Source of the DNA: Opitutia bacterium
GTDB taxonomy: Bacteria; Verrucomicrobiota; Verrucomicrobiia; Opitutales; T3Sed10-336
DNA length: 64,000 nt
NCBI GenBank assembly: GCA_003558065.1
Contig: PWMU01000187.1
Location: forward strand, 1 to 64,000
Reading direction: 5' to 3'
The position numbers and the translations under genes were made by a program. Positions 8,989-16,836 of the stretch are shown piece after piece (the stretch's first letter is position 1; every line of letters begins with the position of its first letter). The notes beneath the pieces were generated by a model. It was not told the DNA's origin. It ran no database searches and worked only from the letters and a program-made list of their open reading frames with translations.

Positions 8989-9915
8989 TCAATGAGGATC
9001 CTTGCTCTTGCGGTAGTGTTCGAGAGTGATTTCGAGGCCCCGTTCGAGCGCGTATTCGGGACGAAAACCGGCCTGAAAGAGTTTTTGCGGGTCCGCCTGG
9101 GAAAAGCGGACATCGCCCGGGCGGGGCGGAGCGAACTCGATTTCCGAGTCGGAATTGGCGGTTGCGATGATTCGCTTTGCGAGATCCCCGATGCTGAGGG
9201 TGTCGCCGTAGCCCACGTTGAAGGTTCCCGTGAGGCCGGGAGTCCGGGCGGCAAAATCCAGGGCGCCGACGATATCCTTGACGTAGATGAAATCGCGGGT
9301 CTGTCGGCCGTCGCCGAAGATCGTGAGGGTTTCCCCGCGGAGGGCGCGGGTGATGAAAATGGGCACGGCCGCCCCGTAGGCGCTGTTGGGGTCCTGGCGC
9401 GGACCGAAGACGTTGAAGAAGCGCAGGCTGGTTGTTTCCAGCTTTCCGGTACGGGCGAAGAGGTCGCAATAGTACTCGCCGTCGAGCTTGGTGATGGCGT
9501 AGGGACTTCTCGGGTCGGGCGGAAGATCCTCCGATTTGGGATTGGCGGGATGCTCGCCGTACACCGCCGCGGAGCTGGCAAAACAGAGCTTTTTGACCCC
9601 GGCGGCGGCTGATTCCTCCAGAACGTTGATCAGGCCGTGGACGTTGATGTCGACACAGGTGCCGATCTCGCTGAGCGATTCGGGCACACTGACGAGGGCT
9701 GCCAGGTGAAAAACGTAATCGACGCCTGCCACAGCCCGTCGGACTGCCTCGCGGTCGATCACGCTACCTTGGTGAAACTCCGCCTTCAATCCGTCCAAAT
9801 TCCGTTGATAGCCGCTTCGAAGATTGTCCAGCACCCGGACTTCCGCCCGGTCCTGAAAGTGTTCTACGACGTGACTGCCGATAAATCCGGCGCCTCCGGT
9901 GACGAGTATTTTCAT
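8989..9915 (-). CDS. NAD-dependent sugar-nucleotide epimerase (GalE/WbpP-like SDR)
   Basis: The 308-residue extended short-chain dehydrogenase has the NAD-binding GGAGFIGSH at residues 7-15, SSAAVYG (Ser near 114) and the catalytic pair Tyr139/Lys143 in SPYAITK. The block LRFFNVFGPRQDP resembles WbpP/Gne-type UDP-GlcNAc 4-epimerases more than plain GalE, but specificity needs comparison. It lies 171 bp downstream of the NahK-like gene on the same strand, separated by an inverted pair of REP-like repeats, and probably completes conversion between UDP-GlcNAc and UDP-GalNAc in the salvage cluster. Full length for the family. Confidence 0.85.
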   Translation of the reverse strand: MKILVTGGAGFIGSHVVEHFQDRAEVRVLDNLRSGYQRNLDGLKAEFHQGSVIDREAVRRAVAGVDYVFHLAALVSVPESLSEIGTCVDINVHGLINVLEESAAAGVKKLCFASSAAVYGEHPANPKSEDLPPDPRSPYAITKLDGEYYCDLFARTGKLETTSLRFFNVFGPRQDPNSAYGAAVPIFITRALRGETLTIFGDGRQTRDFIYVKDIVGALDFAARTPGLTGTFNVGYGDTLSIGDLAKRIIATANSDSEIEFAPPRPGDVRFSQADPQKLFQAGFRPEYALERGLEITLEHYRKSKDPH

Positions 9916-9961
9916 GGATCTGATTAGGTTCGGATGAGGAGAAATGGGAAGGGGGCGGGGA

Positions 9962-9987
9962 ATCGCGGGGTAAACCCGCTCCTACAG
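9962..9987 (+). repeat. REP-like palindromic repeat, copy 1
   Basis: This is the ATCGCGGGGTAAACCCGC type repeat followed by TCCTACAG. The core GCGGG-GTAAA-CCCGC forms a 5-bp hairpin. A second copy at 10033-10057 faces it, so the two make an inverted BIME-like pair in the epimerase/kinase gap. Confidence 0.65.
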
Positions 9988-10032
9988 TAAAAGGATGAAA
10001 GATCAAAACGGAACCGGGTTGATGCTGATCAT

Positions 10033-10057
10033 TGCGGGAGCGGGTTTATCCCGCGAG
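10033..10057 (-). repeat. REP-like palindromic repeat, copy 2 (inverted)
   Basis: Read on the minus strand it is CTCGCGGGATAAACCC followed by GCTCCCGCA, closely matching copy 1. The pair is separated by about 45 bp and lies between genes of the same strand, where REP pairs often affect mRNA ends. Confidence 0.65.
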
Positions 10058-10086
10058 CGGTCGTGGTCTCCAACCGCTGATATAAA

Positions 10087-11229
10087 TTACCTTTTTCCCG
10101 AAGACGACGAATCGACCGAGTCCACGATTTTGTCAAACGACGACTCCTGGTCTTCGAGCGAGCGAAGCAGAGCGAACTGGGTCCGGCAGCGGTCGAGGTT
10201 GTGGTCGTCGCGCGCGGTTTTGAAATAGACGTCGCCGGAAAGGAAGTCGGTGAGGAACCGCAGGCCGTTCTCGAAAGTCAGGAGTTTGCCGGCGGTAACC
10301 AGATGCGCCCGCTCGGTTTCGTTGAGGAAGGAGCCGGCGGAAGCAAGGAAGCCGCGGGCGAGGGCCTCGAACATTTCGGGGCGGGCGCGGACCTTTGACG
10401 GATCGCGCTCGTCCTCCGCGGCCGGGCTGGTGGCCGTACGGACCATGTCCCCGAAGTCGTACAGGGACAGACCGGGCATCACGGTGTCGAGATCGATGAC
10501 GCAAACCCCTTCGCCGGTGCTTTCATCCAGCATAACATTATTCAGCTTCGTATCGTTGTGCGTGATACGGGCGGGAATTTTGCCGGCGGCATGCAGGTCG
10601 ATAAGCGTGTTCGCCAATGGTTCGCGCGAAAAAGCGAACTCGAGCTCCGGGCCGGCCCGGGCGGCGCGGCCGCAGGCATCCGCATCGGCCGCGTCTTTCA
10701 AGGTCTTGAAGCGCCTGGGGGTGTTATGGAAATCCGGAATGGTTTCGTGCAGGTCGCCCGCCGGCAGATCCGCGAGCATTGCCTGGAAGATTCCGAAGGC
10801 ACGGGCGGCTTCCCGGGCCTGCTCGGTGGAGGTGATAACATCGTGGGTGGCCGCCTTTTCGACGAAAAAGTAGGTGCGCCAGTAGTCTCCGGCGTCGTCG
10901 ACCCAGTAAGGCCGGGCATCTGCGGCGGGGACCAGGTTCAGGGCGCGCCGGCTGACATCGCCCGGCGGTGCGGTTTCGGCAACTTTGCGGGCGGTGTGCC
11001 GGCAGACGCGCCGGACGTTTTCCATCAAACGGGCGGGATCTTTGAAAACGTTTGAATTGAGGCGCTGGTGGATGTAGCGAACCCGTGTTCCGGCCTGGTC
11101 GTACACCACCGCGAAAGTGTCGTTGATGTGGCCGGTTCCGTAGGGGCCGCCTTCGAGGAATTCGCCCCGAAGGTCGAATTGTCTTCCCGCTTCAATAAGC
11201 AGATCGTTTGTCCAGGTTCGCCGGTTCAT
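10087..11229 (-). CDS. Sugar kinase of the NahK/aminoglycoside phosphotransferase fold
   Basis: The 380-residue protein is an APH-fold kinase. RITHNDTKLNNVMLD holds the catalytic Asp226 and Asn231, and VCVIDLDTVMPG holds the metal-binding Asp247. GPYGTGHINDTF near residue 28 is the nucleotide-binding loop, and GLSLYDFGDMVRT is characteristic of N-acetylhexosamine 1-kinase (NahK) relatives. The expected reaction is ATP-dependent anomeric phosphorylation of GlcNAc or GalNAc. Its ATG overlaps the stop of the nucleotidyltransferase gene upstream by 4 bp, so kinase and uridylyltransferase are made together, matching consecutive steps to a UDP-sugar. Substrate is inferred from family and context. 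Confidence 0.82.
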   Translation of the reverse strand: MNRRTWTNDLLIEAGRQFDLRGEFLEGGPYGTGHINDTFAVVYDQAGTRVRYIHQRLNSNVFKDPARLMENVRRVCRHTARKVAETAPPGDVSRRALNLVPAADARPYWVDDAGDYWRTYFFVEKAATHDVITSTEQAREAARAFGIFQAMLADLPAGDLHETIPDFHNTPRRFKTLKDAADADACGRAARAGPELEFAFSREPLANTLIDLHAAGKIPARITHNDTKLNNVMLDESTGEGVCVIDLDTVMPGLSLYDFGDMVRTATSPAAEDERDPSKVRARPEMFEALARGFLASAGSFLNETERAHLVTAGKLLTFENGLRFLTDFLSGDVYFKTARDDHNLDRCRTQFALLRSLEDQESSFDKIVDSVDSSSSGKR

Positions 11230-12131
11230 GTCCAGAGCCTTTCCGGGTACTCGCCGCTTTCGATGAGTTCCCCAATCGTTGACAGGGCGCGTTGCTTATC
11301 TTCACGGTAGGTGACTCCGAACCATCGGCCCTCGTTGGGCAGCACTCGAAAGGTGGCCTTCTTTTCGCGGATGGCGCTCTCCACCGGGTCGGCGACGTAG
11401 AGCTCGCTTTTTTCCCCGGCGCCTGCCTGAAGAAAGGCTCGGAGGCGGGTTTCAAACTGTTCGAAGAGCGCGGGCTGAAACCCCCAGCAATTCATGGAGA
11501 CCAGCGTGTCCGGAGCGAGCGGCTCGGGGCCTTCCGGGGGTTCCGCCACGGGTTGCCCATCCCCGGCACGGATGTCGGTCATTTCTCGAATCCCCGCCAA
11601 GAACCCGTCGTCAGTCACATCGAGCACCCCGCGCGAGACACCGCCGTATTGGGAAAGCGTGTTTTCCAGTCGGTAGCCGACCAGGGCACAGGGTGTCGGA
11701 TGGGCGGATTGCGGAGATCCCTGAAAAAAATCGACGAGGGCTCGATACGCCGCCGCTCCGTAAAAGTCGTCGGCGTTGATGACGGCAAAAGGGCCGGCCA
11801 CCGTATGGCGGGCGGCCCAGATCGCGTGGGCGGTTCCCCACGGCTTGACGCGTCCTTCTGGCGGCCGGAAGTCATCCGGCAGGTCGGTCAGTTCCTGGTA
11901 GGCGTAGGCGACTTCGATCCGGTTTTCGAGCAAACGACCGACCTCCTCGTGAAACCGGTCGGCAAAATCCTTGCGGATTACGAACACGACCTTGGCGAAG
12001 CCGGCACGACAGGCGTCGAATACGGAGTAGTCGAGGACCGTCTCACCGTTCGGACCAATAGGATCCAGTTGTTTGAGACCGCCGTAGCGGCTTCCCATAC
12101 CCGCGGCCAGGATTACCAGTGAAGGATTCAT
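11226..12131 (-). CDS. Sugar-1-phosphate nucleotidyltransferase
   Basis: The 301-residue protein has the nucleotidyltransferase signature LAAGMGSRYGGLKQ at residues 8-21, a substrate Gly-Thr loop KPWGTAHAIW near residue 97, and NADDFYG with metal-binding aspartates near 118. It lacks the hexapeptide-repeat C-terminal domain of GlmU. Paired with the NahK-like kinase it would convert HexNAc-1-phosphate to the UDP-sugar; that role is inferred from the operon. It is the promoter-proximal gene of the leftward unit and shares a 64-bp divergent promoter region with the GntR/LacI-hybrid regulator. Confidence 0.82.
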   Translation of the reverse strand: MNPSLVILAAGMGSRYGGLKQLDPIGPNGETVLDYSVFDACRAGFAKVVFVIRKDFADRFHEEVGRLLENRIEVAYAYQELTDLPDDFRPPEGRVKPWGTAHAIWAARHTVAGPFAVINADDFYGAAAYRALVDFFQGSPQSAHPTPCALVGYRLENTLSQYGGVSRGVLDVTDDGFLAGIREMTDIRAGDGQPVAEPPEGPEPLAPDTLVSMNCWGFQPALFEQFETRLRAFLQAGAGEKSELYVADPVESAIREKKATFRVLPNEGRWFGVTYREDKQRALSTIGELIESGEYPERLWT

Positions 12132-12158
12132 GATGAAAGGATCGTAACACAGGAAAAA

Positions 12159-12170
12159 TGTTGCGCAACA
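12159..12170. promoter_or_regulatory. Palindrome TGTTGCGCAACA (operator candidate)
   Basis: A perfect 12-bp palindrome in the 64-bp gap between the divergent nucleotidyltransferase and regulator genes. Position and symmetry suit a binding site for the adjacent GntR/LacI-hybrid regulator acting on both promoters. Confidence 0.5.
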
Positions 12171-12181
12171 GAAAATTTCTG
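12169..12181. promoter_or_regulatory. Palindrome CAGAAAATTTCTG (second operator candidate)
   Basis: CAGAAA and TTTCTG are perfectly complementary around one central A. It adjoins the first palindrome, sharing CA, so the region can hold two dyads. It ends 15 bases before the GTG start of the regulator, where binding could repress its own gene. Confidence 0.4.
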
Positions 12182-12195
12182 TAATACAGTAACTC

Positions 12196-13281
12196 GTGAT
12201 CTCAAGCGTTCAGGTAAAGCCCGGAACCAGGGAACTGGAAACCTGGCTGCGGGCGGAATGGGGGAAAGGCGCCTGGGTGGAGGCGCCGCTGCCGACGACC
12301 CGCGAGCTGGGAGCGCGATTCGGGATGTCGCATACGACGGCATTCCGGATTTTGTGCCGGTTGGAGGTGGAGGGACTGTTCTTGAGGAACCGGGCGGGCC
12401 GGTTTTTTCATTCCGACGGCAAGGAACGGTTGGCACGCAGAGCGCCGATTGCCTGCCTGTTTCGGCGAATCGAGTCCTGGAGCCTGGTTTACCAAGGGAT
12501 TATGAACGGGATTGCCCAGGTCTGCGACGAAGCCCGGGCCGCGACTTTGCTCTGGCACGACGTGAAGCTGGTTCGTCACGAGAATCGGGCCTTTCCGCCG
12601 GTTTTTGCCGGACCCGACGAGCAGCGGCAAGTAATGGAAACCTTTCTCGACCGGTGCGGGGAATCCGTCGACAGCGTGATCCTGGATCACCTGTGGGACC
12701 CGGCCGCTGAAACGATGATTCGCAAACACGGGCTGCCGGTTGTCACCGTGTACCGTTCCTCACCTGGCGCGGCGGGGACGGGGCGGGTCGCCGCCGACTT
12801 TCGGGCGGGAGCGACCGCAGCCCTCGCGCATTTGCTGGGACGCGGTTACCAATCGCTTTATTGGGTAACGCCGTTCGAGGGTGATTCGGCGGTGCAGACG
12901 ATGAAAGCGGCCTTTCTGGAGGGCGCTGAATCGTTGGGGATACGGGATCGCGTTGGAGGCGTTCTCGACGGGAGCACCCCCGGGGCCCGGGAGAACCTGG
13001 CGGAAAAAATCGCCCGCGAGCGGCATCGCGTGGGACTTTTCTGTCCCGAAGACAATGTGAGTGTGCTGGTTCGGGACGCGCTCAGGCAACGGGGAATTTC
13101 CCTCCCGGGCCAGGCCGGCCTCCTGTCCGGGATGGGCACCGAAACCGCACTGGCCGCGGGTATTTCCTCGGTCCGGTACGACTTTGCGGAAATGGGCCGC
13201 GCGGCCGCGCGGCAGCTGACAACCCGGGCGACCGGATCCTGCCGCCTCGCACCGTCTCTTCAGGAGGGAACGACGACTTAG
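12196..13281 (+). CDS. GntR-type HTH regulator with LacI-type sugar-binding domain
   Basis: The protein has 361 residues from GTG 12196. The N-terminus is a winged helix of the GntR type (LPTTRELGARFGMSHTTAF, then GLFLRNRAG). From about residue 75 a periplasmic-binding-protein-like fold follows, with VYQGIMNGIAQVCDEA, DSVILDHLWDP and HLLGRGYQSLYWVTP, as in LacI-family effector domains. Such hybrids sense sugars and are common in Verrucomicrobia. It diverges from the NahK/nucleotidyltransferase unit, which it most likely controls through the palindromes at 12159-12181. Effector unknown; a HexNAc or its phosphate is a reasonable guess. Confidence 0.8.
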   Translation: MISSVQVKPGTRELETWLRAEWGKGAWVEAPLPTTRELGARFGMSHTTAFRILCRLEVEGLFLRNRAGRFFHSDGKERLARRAPIACLFRRIESWSLVYQGIMNGIAQVCDEARAATLLWHDVKLVRHENRAFPPVFAGPDEQRQVMETFLDRCGESVDSVILDHLWDPAAETMIRKHGLPVVTVYRSSPGAAGTGRVAADFRAGATAALAHLLGRGYQSLYWVTPFEGDSAVQTMKAAFLEGAESLGIRDRVGGVLDGSTPGARENLAEKIARERHRVGLFCPEDNVSVLVRDALRQRGISLPGQAGLLSGMGTETALAAGISSVRYDFAEMGRAAARQLTTRATGSCRLAPSLQEGTTT

Positions 13282-13517
13282 GAATGGATGGAGGCCCGCG
13301 GCAGGAGACTCTGAAACGGCGAAAGGCGCGGAATGACGCGGAGACGTTCTTCAACAAAACTCAGCCATCGAATCCGCCGGTGTTTCAGAAAAAAACCCCG
13401 CCGGTTGCCGTTGGTCGCTTCGCATCGCTTTTCGCGGCATCTCGCCCCTTTCGCTGTTCCAGCTGATTCGACTTTGAACCTTGAACCGCGAACCTCGAGC
13501 CGAGAATCTGAAGCCCG

Positions 13518-14315
13518 ATGGCCACCTACGTAATCGGAGATGTGCACGGGTGCTTCCGGACCCTGCGGGCCTTGTTGGAACGGATCGAATGGAATCCGCA
13601 CCGCGACCGCTTGATTTTCACAGGAGACCTGGTCAACGGACCGGACTCGCTCGCTGTTCTCCGCTGGGCGCGGGATCACAACGTGGAGACGGTGCTCGGC
13701 AATCACGACATTCACTTAATGGCCGTGGTTCACGGGATTCGAGGAATTCGCAAATCCGATTCCCTCGACGACCTGCTGGCCGCCCCCGATCGCGAGGAGT
13801 TGGTCGACTGGTTGCGCACCCGCCCGATGTTGATTCGACTCGAAACAGCCGCGGTGGTTCACGCCGGATTGCTCCCGCAGTGGACCCTGGAGAAAGCGCA
13901 AGAACTGGCCCGGGAACTGGAGACGGAGCTGGGCGGCGAGCGGGTCCCGGACGTCCTTCCCGGGCTTTTCGGCAACAAGCCGAAGACCTGGTCGGACACA
14001 CTGGCCGGAGACCAGCGGCTCCGGATTGTCGTCAATGCGATGACCCGCATGCGCGTGGTGAAAGCCGACGGACGGCTCGATATGAAGTTCAAAGGTTCGC
14101 CCCGGAAAGTCGTGGACGGGCAGCTGCCCTTGTTTGAAGTCCCTTCGGCTCGTTCGGCCGATGTGGAGCTCTTTTTCGGCCACTGGGCGGCGCTCGGTTA
14201 TTACGAGGGCAACGGCGTGGTGGGCCTCGATACCGGGTGCGTGTGGGGAAAAGCACTCACCGCCTTCCGCCTTGAGGACCGGGCCGTTTTCCAGGAAAAG
14301 TCCGAACGGGCGTGA
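13518..14315 (+). CDS. apaH: Symmetrical bis(5'-nucleosyl)-tetraphosphatase (ApaH-like)
   Basis: The 265-residue metallophosphoesterase has all expected metal motifs: GDVHGC at residues 7-12, GDLVNGPDS near 36, GNHDIHL near 60 and HAGLLPQW near 115. The later motif VVNAMTRMR and the GVVGLDTGCVWG block are characteristic of ApaH, which splits Ap4A into two ADP and limits dinucleotide build-up. Length fits ApaH. The 236 bp upstream holds no recognisable gene. Its TGA stop abuts the stop of the convergent rnr gene with no base between (TGATCA at 14313-14318). Confidence 0.88.
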   Translation: MATYVIGDVHGCFRTLRALLERIEWNPHRDRLIFTGDLVNGPDSLAVLRWARDHNVETVLGNHDIHLMAVVHGIRGIRKSDSLDDLLAAPDREELVDWLRTRPMLIRLETAAVVHAGLLPQWTLEKAQELARELETELGGERVPDVLPGLFGNKPKTWSDTLAGDQRLRIVVNAMTRMRVVKADGRLDMKFKGSPRKVVDGQLPLFEVPSARSADVELFFGHWAALGYYEGNGVVGLDTGCVWGKALTAFRLEDRAVFQEKSERA

Positions 14316-16592
14316 TCACCCCTTTTGCATCTCGGCGAGGCGGAAATCAATCTGCCGTTTGAACCGGTCTACCCGTTCGGTCACCACCTCGACGGTCTGG
14401 CCGATCTCGAACTTCTTCTTCGTCCGTTTCCCGGTCAATACCGTGCCGTCGCCGTTGATCAGGTAATGGTCGTCGCTCATCGTCGAAATATGTACCAGCC
14501 CGAAGGTCTGTGAAGCGACCAGTTCGACGAACATGCCGTGATTCTTGATATCCGTCACGGCGGCCTTGAAGCGGGTCTTTTCCTTTTTACGGAGTTCCCG
14601 CTCGAAGAATTCGAGTTGCTTGACCTTGTTGTGTTCGCGTTCGGCCTCGGTGCTGTTCTGTTCGGTGATGCTGAGGTGTTCGGCAATCCCTTCGAGGTCC
14701 GCCTGAGTGTACTTCCGGGTTTGGTGAAGCGGCTTGCGCTTCTGGTGGCGGCTCAGGAAGTTTTCAAAAATCCGGTGAACCACGAAGTCCGCATACCGCC
14801 GGATAGGGGAGGTGAAATGGGTGTAGTTCCGCTTGGCCAATCCATAGTGCCCTTTCGGCTCCGCCTGATATTTGGCTTGCTTCAGGCTGCGGAGAAACTG
14901 GATGCGATGAGTGTAGCCCTGCGGGTGTTCCTTGATCTTTTGCAACGCCTTGGTGACTTCCTTCTTGTTGGTAAGATCCCCGACGCGGATTCCGTTGGCA
15001 GCGAGGTATTCGCGGAACTCGTTGAGCTTGTCTTCCTCGGGCTTGTCGTGAACCCGGTAAATGGCGGGCACGGCATGATATTTCAGAATCTTCGCAATCG
15101 CTTCGTTGGCCAGCAGCATGTATTCTTCAATCAACTGGTGGCTCTCGTCGTACTCGATCAACTCGATACGGTCGGCGAACCCTTTCTCGTCAACAAAAAT
15201 TTTCACCTCGGGCATGTCGAGATCCAGGCTGCCGCCGCGCATGCGCTTTTGCCTGAGGCTGCTCGCAAGATCCCAGAGACTGCGGATGGAGGATTGGAGG
15301 CTCTTGAGTTCCTCCTCCGAGAGCGACTTCAGGGAACGGCCGGTCGAACCGGTCTGGTGACCGGGGGGGAGGGGAAGTTTACGGACCTTCTCCAGATCAT
15401 TCTCTTTCAGGAGCGTGTACGCTTGCCGGTACGTCAGGCGTTTGCGGCTGCGAATGACGCTGTTGGCGAATTCCACATGCTGGATTTTGCTTTTGGAAAG
15501 AGTGATGAGAACGCTCTTGGTCAGCCGGTCCTCGTCTTCTTTCAGGCTGCACAGACCATTGGACAGCTTGTGCGGAAGCATTGGCACGACGGTTCCTATC
15601 AGGTAAGTCGAGTTGCCCCGGCGCCTGGCTTCGACATCGAGCGCCGTCCCCGGAGAAACATAGGCGGCGACATCGGCAATATGAATACCGACCCTGTAGG
15701 TTCCCTGTGACACCTTTTCGATGGATAGGGCGTCGTCGAAATCCTTCGAATCATCGGGGTCGATGGTGAAAGTCGCCATTTGACGCAAATCGAGCCGTCC
15801 CTTGAGGTCCTTCTTGCCAACCGAATCGGGCAGGGCGGCAACCTCTTTTTCGAGCTCTTTCGGGAACTCCAGATCCAGATCGAACTTGCGGAAAATGGCC
15901 TTCAACTCCGCCGAAGGCTCATGGGTGCGCCCGAGGACTTCCACGAGGTCGCCCTCGGGATTGACGTGTCGCTGCTTCCACTCGATGAGCGTGGCCACCA
16001 CCTTGTCACCGACCCGGGGCGTCGGCTTCAGAGAAGTCTTCTCGGGGTCGGGAACGATGATGTCGTGGACCAGGCGGGGGTCGTCGGGGATGACGTAATA
16101 GAATAACTTGGCCTTCTGGAGGGTACCCGTAATCTTGGTTCGGGCCCTTTCGAGAATCCGGATCACCCGCCCGTAGGTCTCCTTTTTCTCCTGCTTGCCA
16201 CCACTTTTTGCCTGGGAGCTTCGTCGGCGGCTCGGCGCATCCATCAGGCGTACCAGAACCCGGTCGCGGTGCATGGCAACCCAGGTGTCTTCGGCGCTGA
16301 TCGTGACAGGCGATTCGTCTTTCCTGCCCAGGTGCGGGTCGCGCACGACAATCGCGCTGCCGCTCTGCCGGAAAATAATGGTACCGCTTACCAGGTTGGC
16401 GTCCTGCGGAATGCAGAGACGATTCTTCTTGATCCGCGCGATGTACCCTTTCCTCAAGAGAGTGTCGATCTCCTTATCCAGATCGTTTTCCTCCTTCTTG
16501 TTCAATTTGAGCGCCTCGGCGAGTTCGTTTCGACGGGTGGGCACATAGTCTGCCCGACGCATATGCTGGAGGATTTTATCTCTTAAGAGCAT
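14316..16592 (-). CDS. rnr: Ribonuclease R
   Basis: At 758 residues this is a full-length RNase II-superfamily 3'-5' exonuclease. An N-terminal helix-turn-helix (about 1-60) and cold-shock domains (60-250) precede the RNB catalytic domain, where TIDPDDSKDFDDALS supplies the aspartate cluster D278, D284, D286 and D287. HFTSPIRRYADFVVHR lies in the second half, and an S1 domain ends the protein (FEIGQTVEVVTERVDRFKRQ). RNase R degrades structured RNA and takes part in rRNA and tmRNA-linked quality control. It is transcribed alone, leftwards, and diverges from glgA. Confidence 0.93.
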   Translation of the reverse strand: MLLRDKILQHMRRADYVPTRRNELAEALKLNKKEENDLDKEIDTLLRKGYIARIKKNRLCIPQDANLVSGTIIFRQSGSAIVVRDPHLGRKDESPVTISAEDTWVAMHRDRVLVRLMDAPSRRRSSQAKSGGKQEKKETYGRVIRILERARTKITGTLQKAKLFYYVIPDDPRLVHDIIVPDPEKTSLKPTPRVGDKVVATLIEWKQRHVNPEGDLVEVLGRTHEPSAELKAIFRKFDLDLEFPKELEKEVAALPDSVGKKDLKGRLDLRQMATFTIDPDDSKDFDDALSIEKVSQGTYRVGIHIADVAAYVSPGTALDVEARRRGNSTYLIGTVVPMLPHKLSNGLCSLKEDEDRLTKSVLITLSKSKIQHVEFANSVIRSRKRLTYRQAYTLLKENDLEKVRKLPLPPGHQTGSTGRSLKSLSEEELKSLQSSIRSLWDLASSLRQKRMRGGSLDLDMPEVKIFVDEKGFADRIELIEYDESHQLIEEYMLLANEAIAKILKYHAVPAIYRVHDKPEEDKLNEFREYLAANGIRVGDLTNKKEVTKALQKIKEHPQGYTHRIQFLRSLKQAKYQAEPKGHYGLAKRNYTHFTSPIRRYADFVVHRIFENFLSRHQKRKPLHQTRKYTQADLEGIAEHLSITEQNSTEAEREHNKVKQLEFFERELRKKEKTRFKAAVTDIKNHGMFVELVASQTFGLVHISTMSDDHYLINGDGTVLTGKRTKKKFEIGQTVEVVTERVDRFKRQIDFRLAEMQKG

Positions 16593-16836
16593 GCAACGTG
16601 CATAATTTCGTTAATTCAGGAGTTCAAGCCTTCATGTTCTCCGGACCGCAATCGGCCCGCATGGAATCAAAGTCCCGGCCAATCTCCTGACGGAGGTGAA
16701 GGGACGACATCCAGGCGCATCAGCAGCGGGGCCCTGGAAAGCGGGATCCTAGGTAGCGATCGGGAACCCGTAAAAGTTTTCGCCGCGCAAGGTTTTTCGT
16801 TGGCCACCTTCAGCCGGTACTGTTAATCGGGTGGTT

